Shown here: one piece after another, positions 35,281-43,883 of the stretch | How the letters are laid out: every line of letters begins with the position of its first letter | Numbering within the stretch: the stretch's first letter is position 1 | From: Pseudomonas sp. UBA5706 | GTDB lineage: Bacteria > Pseudomonadota > Gammaproteobacteria > Pseudomonadales > Pseudomonadaceae | Length of the DNA: 64,000 nt | NCBI RefSeq assembly: GCF_002419965.1 | Contig: NZ_DIHC01000016.1 | Location: 291,496-355,495, forward strand | Direction of reading: 5' to 3' | Made by a program: the position numbers and the translations under genes | Notes under the pieces: model-generated | The model's input: the letters and a program-made list of their open reading frames with translations, nothing else | What the model was told of the DNA's origin: nothing | Databases searched by the model: none

Positions 35281-35557
35281 ATGAGCCAAAACACGGCCAA
35301 ACCTCGCATCGGCATGATCGGTACTGGCGTCATTGGCGGCTCCTGCACGCGCAGCAGGTGTTCGAGGCTGTCGCACAGGTGCCTGATTGTCGTCCAGGCA
35401 GGCATCACAACCTTATCGAGAAACGCCCGCTGGTGCTGCAGGCCCTCGCCGCGATTCCTTTGGCAGCCACCCTCGCGGCGCGTTGCAGCGGGCCTGAAAC
35501 CAGCCGCTGTATCACGCGCTGGCGTTCACCGATCGCAATCGTCATCCGGGAGATTAA
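35281..35557 (+). pseudogene. Decayed 2-dehydropantoate 2-reductase-like gene
   Basis: The sequence begins with an intact start (MSQNTAKPRIGMIGTGVIGG), the Rossmann N-terminus of ketopantoate-reductase-like enzymes. After about 20 codons it jumps straight to the C-terminal domain in another frame (HAQQVFEAVAQVP, then HHNLIEKRPLVLQALAAIPLAA). Near 35500 it shifts frame again, giving the normal tail LYHALAFTDRNRHPGD and a TAA at 35555-35557. About 200 central codons are missing. A putative panE gene stands at this place, next to the thioredoxin gene, in related Pseudomonas. The gene cannot be functional. Confidence 0.8.
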
Positions 35558-35560
35558 TCA

Positions 35561-36481
35561 ATGACCCATGAACTGAGCGCCAACACGCCGGGCAGCAAAC
35601 TGGTACTGGCCATTTCCTCGCGGGCGCTGTTCGATTTGCGAGAAAGCCACGCGATCTACATGAGTGACGGGGTAGCAGCCTACCGCCAATATCAGATCGA
35701 CCACGAAGATGAAGTGCTGGAGCCGGGCGACGCCTTCTTGCTGGTGGAAAAGCTGTTAAGCCTCAATGCCAGCCTGAGCCAGTCGCGGGTGGAGGTGGTA
35801 CTGGTGTCACGCAACAGTGCCGACACCGGCTTGCGGGTCTTCAATTCCATCCAGCATTACGGTCTGGACATTTCCCGGGCAGCATTCGTCGGCGGCCGCA
35901 GTCCGTTTCCCTACCTGGCAGCCTTCGGCAGTCATCTGTTCCTTTCCACCCATGCCGAAGATGTGCGCAGTGCGCTGGACGCAGGCTTCGCGGCGGCGAC
36001 CATCCTTTCCGGCGGCGCCCGGCGTGCGGCCAGCGCTGAACTGCGTATCGCTTTCGACGGCGACGCGGTGTTGTTTTCCGATGAGTCGGAGCGGGTTTAT
36101 CAGTCCGGCGGTCTGCAGGCCTTTCAGGCCAATGAGCGTGAAGCCGCGCGCCTGCCGCTGCCGGGTGGGCCATTCAAACCCTTTCTTGCTGCGCTGAACC
36201 TTCTGCAGCGTGAGTTTCCCGAAGAGGCGTGTCCAATTCGCACCGCTCTGGTGACGGCCCGCTCGGCGCCGGCCCATGAGCGGGTAATCCGCACCCTGCG
36301 TGAATGGGATATCCGACTGGATGAATCGCTGTTTCTCGGCGGTCTGGAAAAATCGGCGTTCCTGGAGGCATTCGCTGCAGACGTTTTCTTCGATGATCAG
36401 CCCGGCCATTGCGAGAAAGCCCGCGAGGTGGTGGCCACTGGGCACGTGCCCCATGGCATCAGTAATGAGCTAAAACCGTGA
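35561..36481 (+). CDS. Cytosolic 5'-nucleotidase (PF06189-type)
   Basis: The 306-residue product begins MTHELSANTPGSKLVLAISSRALFDL and has the blocks of the bacterial 5'-nucleotidase family: the N-terminal Asp-containing strand (SSRALFDLRESH), VEVVLVSRNSADTGLRVFNSI, FVGGRSPFPYLAAF, AFDGDAVLFSDESE and the late FFDDQPGHCE. It is expected to dephosphorylate nucleoside monophosphates using Mg2+ in a HAD-like fold. It follows the decayed reductase remnant by three bases and probably depended on that gene's promoter. Confidence 0.88.
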   Translation: MTHELSANTPGSKLVLAISSRALFDLRESHAIYMSDGVAAYRQYQIDHEDEVLEPGDAFLLVEKLLSLNASLSQSRVEVVLVSRNSADTGLRVFNSIQHYGLDISRAAFVGGRSPFPYLAAFGSHLFLSTHAEDVRSALDAGFAAATILSGGARRAASAELRIAFDGDAVLFSDESERVYQSGGLQAFQANEREAARLPLPGGPFKPFLAALNLLQREFPEEACPIRTALVTARSAPAHERVIRTLREWDIRLDESLFLGGLEKSAFLEAFAADVFFDDQPGHCEKAREVVATGHVPHGISNELKP

Positions 36482-36577
36482 ACCTTTAGACCTCAACGCT
36501 GTATCGGCCCGGCCAATTCGCTCGCGCGCTGCTACGCTCAGTAGTGTCTGCGCCTGTCATGCTCGCTGGGAGGTCAC

Positions 36578-37072
36578 ATGATTCGCTCGATGCTGTATGC
36601 CTCCGACCTCGGTCTGCAGGCGCCCTATGTCCTGCAGCATGCGTTGGCGCTGGCCCGTACGTTCAAGGCCGAGCTGCATGTGATTCATGTTGTCCAACCG
36701 ATGGGGCTGTTCGCCGAAACGGTCCTGCAAAGCTATCTTGCCGAGGATGTGCTCAGAGAGTTGCACAGCGATGGCATCAACACGGTCATCGAAGGCATCG
36801 AGTTTCGGGTACTGGCCGGTTTTCGCGACGAATTGGGGGAAGATAATCAAGACTTGCAGTTGATCCGCAGTGTGCGCGTAGTGCAGGGCGATCCTTCCCG
36901 CGTGATTCTTGAGCAGGCGCAGCGTCTCGGAGTCGATTTGCTGGTGGTGGGCAGTCACAGTCACGCGGCGCAGGGAAACACACCGATCGGTCGCACGGCG
37001 GCGCGTGTTCTGCAGCTTTCCGAGGTGCCGGTGTACATGGTGCCGATGCTGCAAAGCCATTCCCAGGCTTAA
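36578..37072 (+). CDS. Universal stress protein (UspA family)
   Basis: The 164-residue product has one Usp domain: the N-terminal SMLYASDLGLQAPYVLQHAL, the central VVQGDPSRVILEQAQRLGVDLLVVGSHSH and the nucleotide-binding G-x2-G-x9-G(S/T)-like stretch ending IGRTAARVLQLSEVPVYMV. The ATP-binding motif is somewhat altered (GSHSHAAQGN), so nucleotide binding is uncertain. It lies upstream of cysB, as in other Pseudomonas. Confidence 0.88.
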   Translation: MIRSMLYASDLGLQAPYVLQHALALARTFKAELHVIHVVQPMGLFAETVLQSYLAEDVLRELHSDGINTVIEGIEFRVLAGFRDELGEDNQDLQLIRSVRVVQGDPSRVILEQAQRLGVDLLVVGSHSHAAQGNTPIGRTAARVLQLSEVPVYMVPMLQSHSQA

Positions 37073-37223
37073 GCGGGAAGATGAAATCTACGCGGGGGTG
37101 AAAAAGCAGCGTGCCATTCGCCGATAAAAGTGATAAAAAGTTCTAGCTTTGCCTTCCAGACCATTAATCCAGTTATATACCGATGCTGATGCCCGTGGCG
37201 TCTACCGGCTTTGAGGGATATCT

Positions 37224-38198
37224 ATGAAGCTTCAACAACTGCGCTACATCTGGGAAGTGGCGCACCACGACCTCAACGTCTCGGCGACGGCGCAGAGCCT
37301 TTACACCTCGCAGCCGGGTATCAGCAAACAGATCCGACTGCTTGAAGACGAGCTGGGGGTCGAGGTCTTCGCCCGCAGCGGCAAGCACCTGACCCGTGTC
37401 ACGCCGGCCGGTGAGCGAATCATCACTACGGCGGGCGAGATCCTGCGCAAGGTCGAAAGCATCAAGCAGATCGCTCAGGAGTTCTCCAACGAGAAGAAAG
37501 GCACCCTGTCGATTGCTACCACCCACACCCAGGCTCGTTATGCGCTGCCGCCGGTGATCAGCAATTTCATCAAGCAATACCCCGACGTAGCACTGCACAT
37601 GCACCAGGGCTCGCCGATGCAGATCGCTGAAATGGCCGCTGACGGTACCGTCGATTTTGCCATCGCCACCGAAGCGCTGGAGCTGTTCGGTGATCTTGTG
37701 ATGATGCCGTGCTACACCTGGAACCGTTGTGTGGTCGTACCCCAGGGACACCCGCTGACCAAGGTTCCGAAACTGACCCTGGAAGTCCTCGCTGAATACC
37801 CCATCGTCACCTATGTGTTCGGTTTCACCGGTCGGTCCAAGCTCGACGAAGCCTTTAGTCATCGTGGCCTGACGCCCAAAGTTGTGTTCACCGCGGCCGA
37901 TGCCGACGTGATCAAGACCTATGTGCGCCTGGGCCTGGGTGTCGGTATCGTCGCCAAAATGGCTGTAGACCCTAAACTCGACAGTGATCTGGTGGTGCTC
38001 GATGCCAGCGAACTGTTCGAAGCCAGCATTACCAAGATCGGCTTCCGCCGCGGGACCTTCCTGCGTGGCTTCATGTGCGACTTCATCGAGAAGTTCGCCC
38101 CGCACCTGACCCGCGACGTCATGGCCAAAGCCATCCAGTGTCACAACAAGCAGGAACTGGAAGAGCTGTTCGAAGGCGTTGTGCTGCCCGAGCATTAA
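37224..38198 (+). CDS. cysB: CysB, LysR-type master regulator of sulfur assimilation
   Basis: The 324-residue product matches CysB over its full length: MKLQQLRYIWEVAHHDLNVSATAQSL at the helix-turn-helix, then the effector domain with STTHTQARYALPPVI-type sequence (IATTHTQARYALPP), which holds the sulfate/N-acetylserine pocket. CysB activates cysteine biosynthesis genes when sulfur is limiting. It stands next to cysH, a direct CysB target. A TATATA box at 37174-37179 lies 45 bases upstream. Confidence 0.97.
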   Translation: MKLQQLRYIWEVAHHDLNVSATAQSLYTSQPGISKQIRLLEDELGVEVFARSGKHLTRVTPAGERIITTAGEILRKVESIKQIAQEFSNEKKGTLSIATTHTQARYALPPVISNFIKQYPDVALHMHQGSPMQIAEMAADGTVDFAIATEALELFGDLVMMPCYTWNRCVVVPQGHPLTKVPKLTLEVLAEYPIVTYVFGFTGRSKLDEAFSHRGLTPKVVFTAADADVIKTYVRLGLGVGIVAKMAVDPKLDSDLVVLDASELFEASITKIGFRRGTFLRGFMCDFIEKFAPHLTRDVMAKAIQCHNKQELEELFEGVVLPEH

Positions 38199-38209
38199 CA
38201 GCCGCCCCG

Positions 38210-38285
38210 AGCTGCAAGCGACGAGCAGCAAGAAAAAGCAGCCTGCGCATTGACTGCCGTTTCTCGTAGCTTAAGGCTTGCAGCT
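38210..38285. repeat. Inverted repeat between converging cysB and cysH
   Basis: AGCTGCAAGC (38210-38219) is repeated in inverted form as GCTTGCAGCT (38276-38285), with an A-rich and T-containing middle. Imperfect elements of this AGCTGCAAGCTT type recur between genes in Pseudomonas genomes. It could fold in the cysB or cysH transcript and act in termination. Confidence 0.45.
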
Positions 38286-38296
38286 TGACGCTGGTC

Positions 38297-39031
38297 TCAA
38301 GCTTTGCTGATCAAATTCCCCGCATGCAGCCCGCATTCCTTCTGCGTGGCTTCTTCCCACCACCAACGACCCTCACGTTCATGCTGGTTGGGCAGCACCG
38401 GGCGGGTGCATGGCTCGCAGCCGATGCTGATGAAGCCGCGCTCGTGCAGGGGGTTGTAGGGCAGCTCCAGCATGCGAATGTAGTTCCACACGTCGGCGCT
38501 GCTCATCTGCGCCAATGGGTTGAACTTGTACAGGGTGCGCTCCGGCGTGGAGAAGGCGCTGTCAATCTCGACGACCGCCACGTTATTACGCGTGCTCGGG
38601 CTCTGGTCCCGGCGTTGGCCTGTCGCCCAGGCCCTCACATCGCTGAGCCTGCGCCGCAGCGGCTCGATCTTGCGCACCCCGCAGCATTCGCCGTGACCGT
38701 CCCTGTAGAAACTGAACAAGCCTTTTTCCTTGACCATAGGCTCCAGTTTTTCCCGGTCGGGGGAGACGACATCAATGCCAATGTTGTACTGCTCGCGGAC
38801 CTGATCGATGAACCGGTAGGTTTCCGGATGCAGGCGCCCGGTATCCAGACTGAACACCTTGACGCCCTTGTTGATCTTCCATGCCATGTCCACCAACACG
38901 ATGTCCTCAGCGCCACTGAAGGAAAGCCATAGCTCGTCGCCGAAATGCTGAAAGGCGAATTTGAGGATGTCCTGGGCGGACTTGTTGGCGAAGGTCGCGG
39001 CAATCTCGGCGACGTCGAAGGGATGGCTCAT
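38297..39031 (-). CDS. cysH: Adenylylsulfate (APS) reductase CysH
   Basis: The 244-residue product has the PP-loop SFSGAED (37-43), the cluster cysteines Cys116-Cys117 (ECCGVRK) and Cys205/Cys208 (GCEPCTRP), and the catalytic C-terminal Cys233 in KECGLH. The CC...CxxC set binds a [4Fe-4S] cluster and marks the enzyme as an APS reductase rather than the PAPS reductase of E. coli. It reduces activated sulfate to sulfite with thioredoxin. It converges on cysB, its likely activator. Confidence 0.95.
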   Translation of the reverse strand: MSHPFDVAEIAATFANKSAQDILKFAFQHFGDELWLSFSGAEDIVLVDMAWKINKGVKVFSLDTGRLHPETYRFIDQVREQYNIGIDVVSPDREKLEPMVKEKGLFSFYRDGHGECCGVRKIEPLRRRLSDVRAWATGQRRDQSPSTRNNVAVVEIDSAFSTPERTLYKFNPLAQMSSADVWNYIRMLELPYNPLHERGFISIGCEPCTRPVLPNQHEREGRWWWEEATQKECGLHAGNLISKA

Positions 39032-39193
39032 CAGGCGGCTTCCTAATCTATGTGGCGCTGGGCGCTCGTAATGGCGCAGATGGTATCAAAAACCTTCGTC
39101 GATTTGCCTGAATCCTGAGTTTGCACGGCCGGGGGCCGATCGTTAGAGTGTTGCTTCTTTAACATCGGTTGCGCATTACACAAGGAGTGAACT

Positions 39194-39811
39194 GTGGAAA
39201 TTGCCTGTCTTGACCTGGAAGGTGTGTTGGTCCCGGAAATCTGGATCGCGTTCGCCGAGAAAACCGGTATTGAATCCCTGCGCGCAACGACGCGCGATAT
39301 TGCTGACTACGATGTACTGATGAAGCAGCGCTTGCGCATTCTCGATGATCATGGGCTGAAGCTGTCGGATATTCAGGAGGTGATTGGCGCGCTCACGCCA
39401 TTGGAAGGTGCTGTGGAATTCGTCGACTGGCTGCGCGAACGGTTTCAAGTGGTCATTCTCTCTGACACCTTCTACGAGTTCTCTCAGCCGCTGATGCGCC
39501 AGCTGGGGTTTCCGACGTTGCTTTGCCATCGTCTCATCACGGATGAAAGTGGGCGGGTGCGGGATTATCAGCTGCGTCAGAAAGATCCGAAGCGCCAATC
39601 AGTGCTGGCTTTCAAGAGTCTTTACTACCGGGTTATTGCCGCGGGCGACTCGTATAACGACACCAGCATGCTCGGCGAGGCGGACGCAGGGATTCTGTTC
39701 CATGCACCGGATAACGTCATCCGTGAGTTCCCGCAGTTTCCGGCAGTGCAGACCTTTGCAGACCTGAAGCTGGCGTTCATCAAGGCGTCGAACCGGGTAT
39801 TGAGGTTATGA
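39194..39811 (+). CDS. thrH: ThrH, phosphoserine phosphatase/homoserine phosphotransferase
   Basis: A GTG start at 39194 has AAGGAG upstream. The 205-residue HAD-family protein has motif I DLEGVLVPE (Asp7 nucleophile, with Glu9 in place of the usual second Asp), motif II ILSDTFYEF, the lysine region RQKDPKR and motif IV GDSYNDTSM. ThrH of P. aeruginosa can move phosphate from phosphoserine to homoserine, bypassing homoserine kinase. The gene lies between cysH and pabB, as in P. aeruginosa. Confidence 0.93.
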   Translation: MEIACLDLEGVLVPEIWIAFAEKTGIESLRATTRDIADYDVLMKQRLRILDDHGLKLSDIQEVIGALTPLEGAVEFVDWLRERFQVVILSDTFYEFSQPLMRQLGFPTLLCHRLITDESGRVRDYQLRQKDPKRQSVLAFKSLYYRVIAAGDSYNDTSMLGEADAGILFHAPDNVIREFPQFPAVQTFADLKLAFIKASNRVLRL

Positions 39812-39870
39812 ATGCCGCAGGTCTGCAGGGTGGCGCTGTGTCAGCTTAGCCGTGTGCCAGAGGGCAAGGA

Positions 39871-41214
39871 TCACAAGCCCTCCAGCGTTTGCAGCAGCAC
39901 CTGCACCTTGGTGATGGATTCCTGATACTCCGCCTGCCAATCTGAATCGGCGACGATACCGCCGCCGCCCCAGCAAGCGATCTGGCCGTTCTGCGCCAGC
40001 AGACTGCGGATGGCGATTGAGCTGTCCATTTCGCCGCGCACATCCAGATACAGCAATGACCCGCAATACAGCGCACGGCGGGTAGGCTCCAGTTCGTCGA
40101 TGATCTGCATTGAGCGGATTTTCGGCGCGCCGGTAATCGAACCGCCGGGGAAACTGCCGCCGATAAGGTCCAGCGCATCCTTGTCGGCTGCGAGTTCACC
40201 GGTGATTGCGCTGACCAGATGATGAACGTTCGGATAGCTTTCGAGGTTGAACAGCTCCGGGACCTTCACTGAGCCGGTGCGACAGGTGCGGCCCAGGTCG
40301 TTGCGCAACAGATCGACGATCATCAGGTTTTCTGCACGATCTTTCGAGCTCGCCAACAGCTCTCTGGCGAGTGCCGCATCTTCGGCCTCATCGTTGCTGC
40401 GTGGCCGAGTGCCCTTGATCGGGCGGGTTTCGACCTGCCTCTGGCTGACTTTGATGAAGCGTTCGGGTGACAGGCTCAAGACCGCATCGTCATGCGCAAG
40501 GCTCAGGTAGCCAGCGAATGGGGTGGGGCACATCAGGCGCAATGCTTGATAGGCCGTCCATGGGTCGCCGCGATAACTGGCCCGAAAGCGTTGGGCGAAG
40601 TTCACCTGATAGCAATCGCCTGCCTGAATGTAGGCGTGGATCTGTTCGATAGCACGCCGGTATTGCTCGGCGCTTGTGTCAGACGCAAAGGGGGCGGTGA
40701 GCTTGAAAGTTGCTTGTGTTGAAGGCTGCGGTCGCTCGAACAGGCTGATCAACCGATCGCGCTCGTGATGGACAAGCTCGGGATGGAACACCAGTTCAGT
40801 GGTGCGCCGCTGGTGATCGCTGATCAGCGCCCAGGCATACAGCCCCAATTGCGCCAAGGGCAAGTGCAGGTCGTCGACGGCCAGGGTCGGCAGAGGTTCA
40901 AGCAGGCGGCCGAAGTCGTACGCCAGATAACCCAGTATTCCACCGGCGAAAGGCAGCGGGCTGCTCTCAGGCAGATCCGCATGGCCCAGAACCGCCAATC
41001 TTTCGCGCAGATGCTGCAGGAACATTGCGCCGGTTTGCTGCGTGCCGGGGATGAAGGTTTCAAGTGGCCAGGCGCTAAGAATGTCGAAACGCCCACGGTC
41101 TGCCTGAGGGCGACCGCTGTCGAGTAGAACGGCGCCCGGCGCGTGACGAACACGAGCAAAGTACCCGGTCGGGTCAGCGTGATAGGCGAGCGAGTGTACG
41201 GAACAGATTGGCAT
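39871..41214 (-). CDS. pabB: Aminodeoxychorismate synthase component I (PabB)
   Basis: The 447-residue product is a chorismate-binding enzyme for p-aminobenzoate, and so folate, synthesis: it makes 4-amino-4-deoxychorismate with ammonia from the PabA glutaminase. The N-terminal domain (1-170) precedes the catalytic domain with PIKGTRPRSND, AENLMIVDLLRNDLGR, GSFPGGSITGAPKIRSMQII and GEMDSSIAIRSL. PIKG carries the Lys diagnostic of this group. No aminodeoxychorismate lyase domain is fused. The pabA partner is not in the window. It uses chorismate, made downstream of the DAHP synthase also encoded here. Confidence 0.93.
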   Translation of the reverse strand: MPICSVHSLAYHADPTGYFARVRHAPGAVLLDSGRPQADRGRFDILSAWPLETFIPGTQQTGAMFLQHLRERLAVLGHADLPESSPLPFAGGILGYLAYDFGRLLEPLPTLAVDDLHLPLAQLGLYAWALISDHQRRTTELVFHPELVHHERDRLISLFERPQPSTQATFKLTAPFASDTSAEQYRRAIEQIHAYIQAGDCYQVNFAQRFRASYRGDPWTAYQALRLMCPTPFAGYLSLAHDDAVLSLSPERFIKVSQRQVETRPIKGTRPRSNDEAEDAALARELLASSKDRAENLMIVDLLRNDLGRTCRTGSVKVPELFNLESYPNVHHLVSAITGELAADKDALDLIGGSFPGGSITGAPKIRSMQIIDELEPTRRALYCGSLLYLDVRGEMDSSIAIRSLLAQNGQIACWGGGGIVADSDWQAEYQESITKVQVLLQTLEGL

Positions 41215-41360
41215 GCGATGGAAATCGGTCAGGGTGCGCGGAGGGCGATTGTAGTCTTCCGGAGATGCTGCTCCTAGGGGCAGTGTAGGAAATGGACGCT
41301 GTATGCCGTTATCCTGCCTTCTCTGCTGCAGGAATGCGCGGAGCTAAAGATAGCGCTTGA

Positions 41361-42332
41361 TCAAACGTGTCCGAACAGGCTTTGAGCGAACCTGACTCGT
41401 TCCTCCGGGCTGTCGTGGCGGCCTTCGGCAACCAGTTGGTCCAGCCGTTTTTCGACAGCGAGCGTACGGTGCGTCAGCCCGCAGTCATTAGCGATCTGGA
41501 TGTTCAGACCGGGACGGGCATTGAGTTCCAAAATAAGCGGCCCTCGGTCCCGATCCAGCACCATGTCTACGCCGATATAACCGAGGCCGCACAGTTCATA
41601 GCACTCGGCCGCCAGGCGCATGAAGCCGTCCCAGTTGGGCAGTTGCACGCCATCCACTGCGTTGGTGGTATCGGGATGTTTGCTGATGATGTTGTTCAGC
41701 CAAGTGCCCCGCAGTGTCAACCCGGTGGCGAGATCAACCCCGACCCCGATGGCGCCCTGGTGCAGATTTGCCTTGCCGCCCGACTGGCGAGTGGGCAGGC
41801 GCAGCATCGCCATCACCGGATAGCCCATGAGCACGATCACCCGAATGTCTGGCACACCTTCGTAGCTGATGCTGCTGAAGATCGGGTCGGGCGTGACGCG
41901 GTATTCGACGAGCGCGCGGTCACGATGGCCGCCCAGGGAGTACAAGCCAGTCAGGATGCTGGAAATCTGATGCTCGATTTCCTCATGGCTGATGATACGT
42001 CCGGAAATGGTACGAAAACGCTCTTCAAAACGATCGGCGATCACCAGAATGCCGTCGCCACCGGCGCCCTGGGCCGGTTTGATGACGAAGTCGCTGCGAT
42101 TGCCAATGATCGCGTCGAGCTTTTCGATTTCTTTCTCGGTGGAAATGATGCCGTACATGGGCGGCACATGAATGCCGGCAGCAATGGCGCGCTCCTTGGT
42201 GATGATCTTGTCGTCGACGATGGGGTACAGGCTGCGCTTGTTGTACTTGAGCACGTAATCGGCATTGCGCCGGTTGATCCCCATGATCCCTTTGGCCTCG
42301 AGGGCCTTCCAGGTTTTCCACCAGCCGATCAT
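41361..42332 (-). CDS. RimK-like ATP-grasp ligase (alpha-L-glutamate ligase-related)
   Basis: The 323-residue product is an ATP-grasp enzyme: central nucleotide-binding loop VIKPAQGAGGDGILVI (83-98) and the Mg-binding C-terminal block ILELNARPGLNIQIAN (267-282). The family ligates an amino acid, often glutamate, to a carboxyl group on a peptide or protein. Its ATG overlaps the stop of the upstream gene by four bases (ATGA), so the three genes 44432-41361 form one coupled operon: retropepsin-like protein, membrane inactive transglutaminase, ligase. The acceptor is unknown. Confidence 0.88.
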   Translation of the reverse strand: MIGWWKTWKALEAKGIMGINRRNADYVLKYNKRSLYPIVDDKIITKERAIAAGIHVPPMYGIISTEKEIEKLDAIIGNRSDFVIKPAQGAGGDGILVIADRFEERFRTISGRIISHEEIEHQISSILTGLYSLGGHRDRALVEYRVTPDPIFSSISYEGVPDIRVIVLMGYPVMAMLRLPTRQSGGKANLHQGAIGVGVDLATGLTLRGTWLNNIISKHPDTTNAVDGVQLPNWDGFMRLAAECYELCGLGYIGVDMVLDRDRGPLILELNARPGLNIQIANDCGLTHRTLAVEKRLDQLVAEGRHDSPEERVRFAQSLFGHV

Positions 42333-43879
42333 TTGGCGTTTTCCCGTTGGGCATCTTCCTTGAGGAAGGCCTTGAAACGGATCAGCTCGGTCAGGCGATA
42401 GCCGCGATAGCGGCCCATCGCCAGCATGAAGCCCACCAGAATCAGCAGAATTGCCGGGAAGGTGAAGACGAAGTAGATCAATTCCGGCACGCTCATGATG
42501 ATGTGTGCCAGGGATGCCGCGAACAGCGTGCCGATGGCCACTTTCATCGCATGGCCGCCGCCACGTTCTTCCCAGGTGATCGACAGCCGTTCGATGGTCA
42601 TGGTCAGGATCACCATTGGGAACAGCGCCACTGACAGCCCCCGCTCCAGCCCCAGTTTGTGGCTGAACAGACTGATGGCGGCAATCAGCACCACCACGAA
42701 CGTCAACACCACCGACAGTCTGGGCAGCATCTGCAGCTTCAGGTGCTCCAGGTAGGAACGCAGCGAAAGGCCCAGTGCCGTGATGATCGTGAACAATACG
42801 ATGCCGAATCCCAGTTGGGTCTCGCGGAAGGCCAGGGCGATCAGCACCGGGGTGAAGGTCCCCAGGGTCTGCAGGCCAATCAGGTTGCGCAGGATCAGAA
42901 TCACCAGCACCCCGATCGGGATCATCACCATGATCATGAACGTCTGCTGCGTTTGCAGGGGCAGGCCGTACAGCGAGTATTCGAGGAAGTCGGCGTCAGT
43001 GCTTTCATCGGTCAGCTTGGCGAGGCGGATGGCGTTCATCTCACTGTTGTTCAGACTGAAATTGACCGTTGCCTTCTTGCCTCCTTCGACGGTGATGAGG
43101 TTATCGTCGCCCACCCACCACAGCAGACGATCTTCTGGCAGGCCGGCCTCGCCGGTTTCCGGGTTGAAGTAGAGCCAGTTTTTGCCATTGAAGCTGCGCA
43201 ACCAGAGTTCGGGCATCTGCGGCTGATCGGCCACCAGTCGGAGGGTGTGGACCTTTTCCACCGGAACATGGGCCACGGACAGCAGTATCTCGGTGATGCG
43301 TGCCTTGTTCTGCACCGACGTGTCGCCGGCCAGCAACAGCTTGACGTTGTCGTCACTCAGATTGTTGACACGCCGGATGGCCTCGCTGACGAAGGTTTCG
43401 ACGTCGGCCGAATGTTGTCGAATCGGGGCGAGGAGGGCGTCGGCGGCGATTTTTTCCGGGCCTTCCACGGCAATGCTGTCCCGAAAGATCGGGCCTTTGA
43501 CCTTGGCCTTTTCACCGCCATAGCGCTTGGTCAGCACCAGCCGGTAGTAAAGCGTCTGATTGCCGGTGGCGCGACGTGCCGACCAGGTGACTTTGCGATT
43601 GCCATCGGCGCGATTGACGTTCACGCCATAATTGTTGGAGATGAAGCTTTCATTCAGGCTGATGTAGTCCCGCGAGAGGGGCGGCACGTACATCTGCACC
43701 TTGACCGAGTCTTTGGGGTTGGCGACGAATTCGACCTTGGCGTCGATGTTCCATAGATCGTCCGTTTCGTCTTCGGTCACCGGGATGCCGAGCACCAGTA
43801 TCTGATAAGCCGTGATCGCGATTCCCAGCGTGACCAGGGCTGTGATCAGGATTTTCAGATGAAGGGTAAGTGCGCGCAT
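42329..43879 (-). CDS. Inactive-transglutaminase/7-transmembrane protein
   Basis: The start is ATG 43879 (MRALTLHLKILITALV); the longer open frame to 43987 has no support. The 516-residue product has one N-terminal membrane anchor, a periplasmic domain (about 30-310), and about seven membrane helices from 320 to the end. The periplasmic part includes the transglutaminase-like segment ending in LWLRSFNGKNWLYFNPETGE. The Cys-His-Asp triad of active transglutaminases is not visible: there is no cysteine in this region, which supports the 'inactive' label used for this family. It probably holds or presents a peptide for its operon partners. Confidence 0.85.
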   Translation of the reverse strand: MRALTLHLKILITALVTLGIAITAYQILVLGIPVTEDETDDLWNIDAKVEFVANPKDSVKVQMYVPPLSRDYISLNESFISNNYGVNVNRADGNRKVTWSARRATGNQTLYYRLVLTKRYGGEKAKVKGPIFRDSIAVEGPEKIAADALLAPIRQHSADVETFVSEAIRRVNNLSDDNVKLLLAGDTSVQNKARITEILLSVAHVPVEKVHTLRLVADQPQMPELWLRSFNGKNWLYFNPETGEAGLPEDRLLWWVGDDNLITVEGGKKATVNFSLNNSEMNAIRLAKLTDESTDADFLEYSLYGLPLQTQQTFMIMVMIPIGVLVILILRNLIGLQTLGTFTPVLIALAFRETQLGFGIVLFTIITALGLSLRSYLEHLKLQMLPRLSVVLTFVVVLIAAISLFSHKLGLERGLSVALFPMVILTMTIERLSITWEERGGGHAMKVAIGTLFAASLAHIIMSVPELIYFVFTFPAILLILVGFMLAMGRYRGYRLTELIRFKAFLKEDAQRENAK

Positions 43880-43883
43880 GTCA

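Noticed and set aside
42659..43756. 365-codon frame antisense to the 7TM transglutaminase gene
   Set aside because: Its His/Gln-rich composition is typical of a shadow, and the opposite strand encodes a coherent membrane protein.
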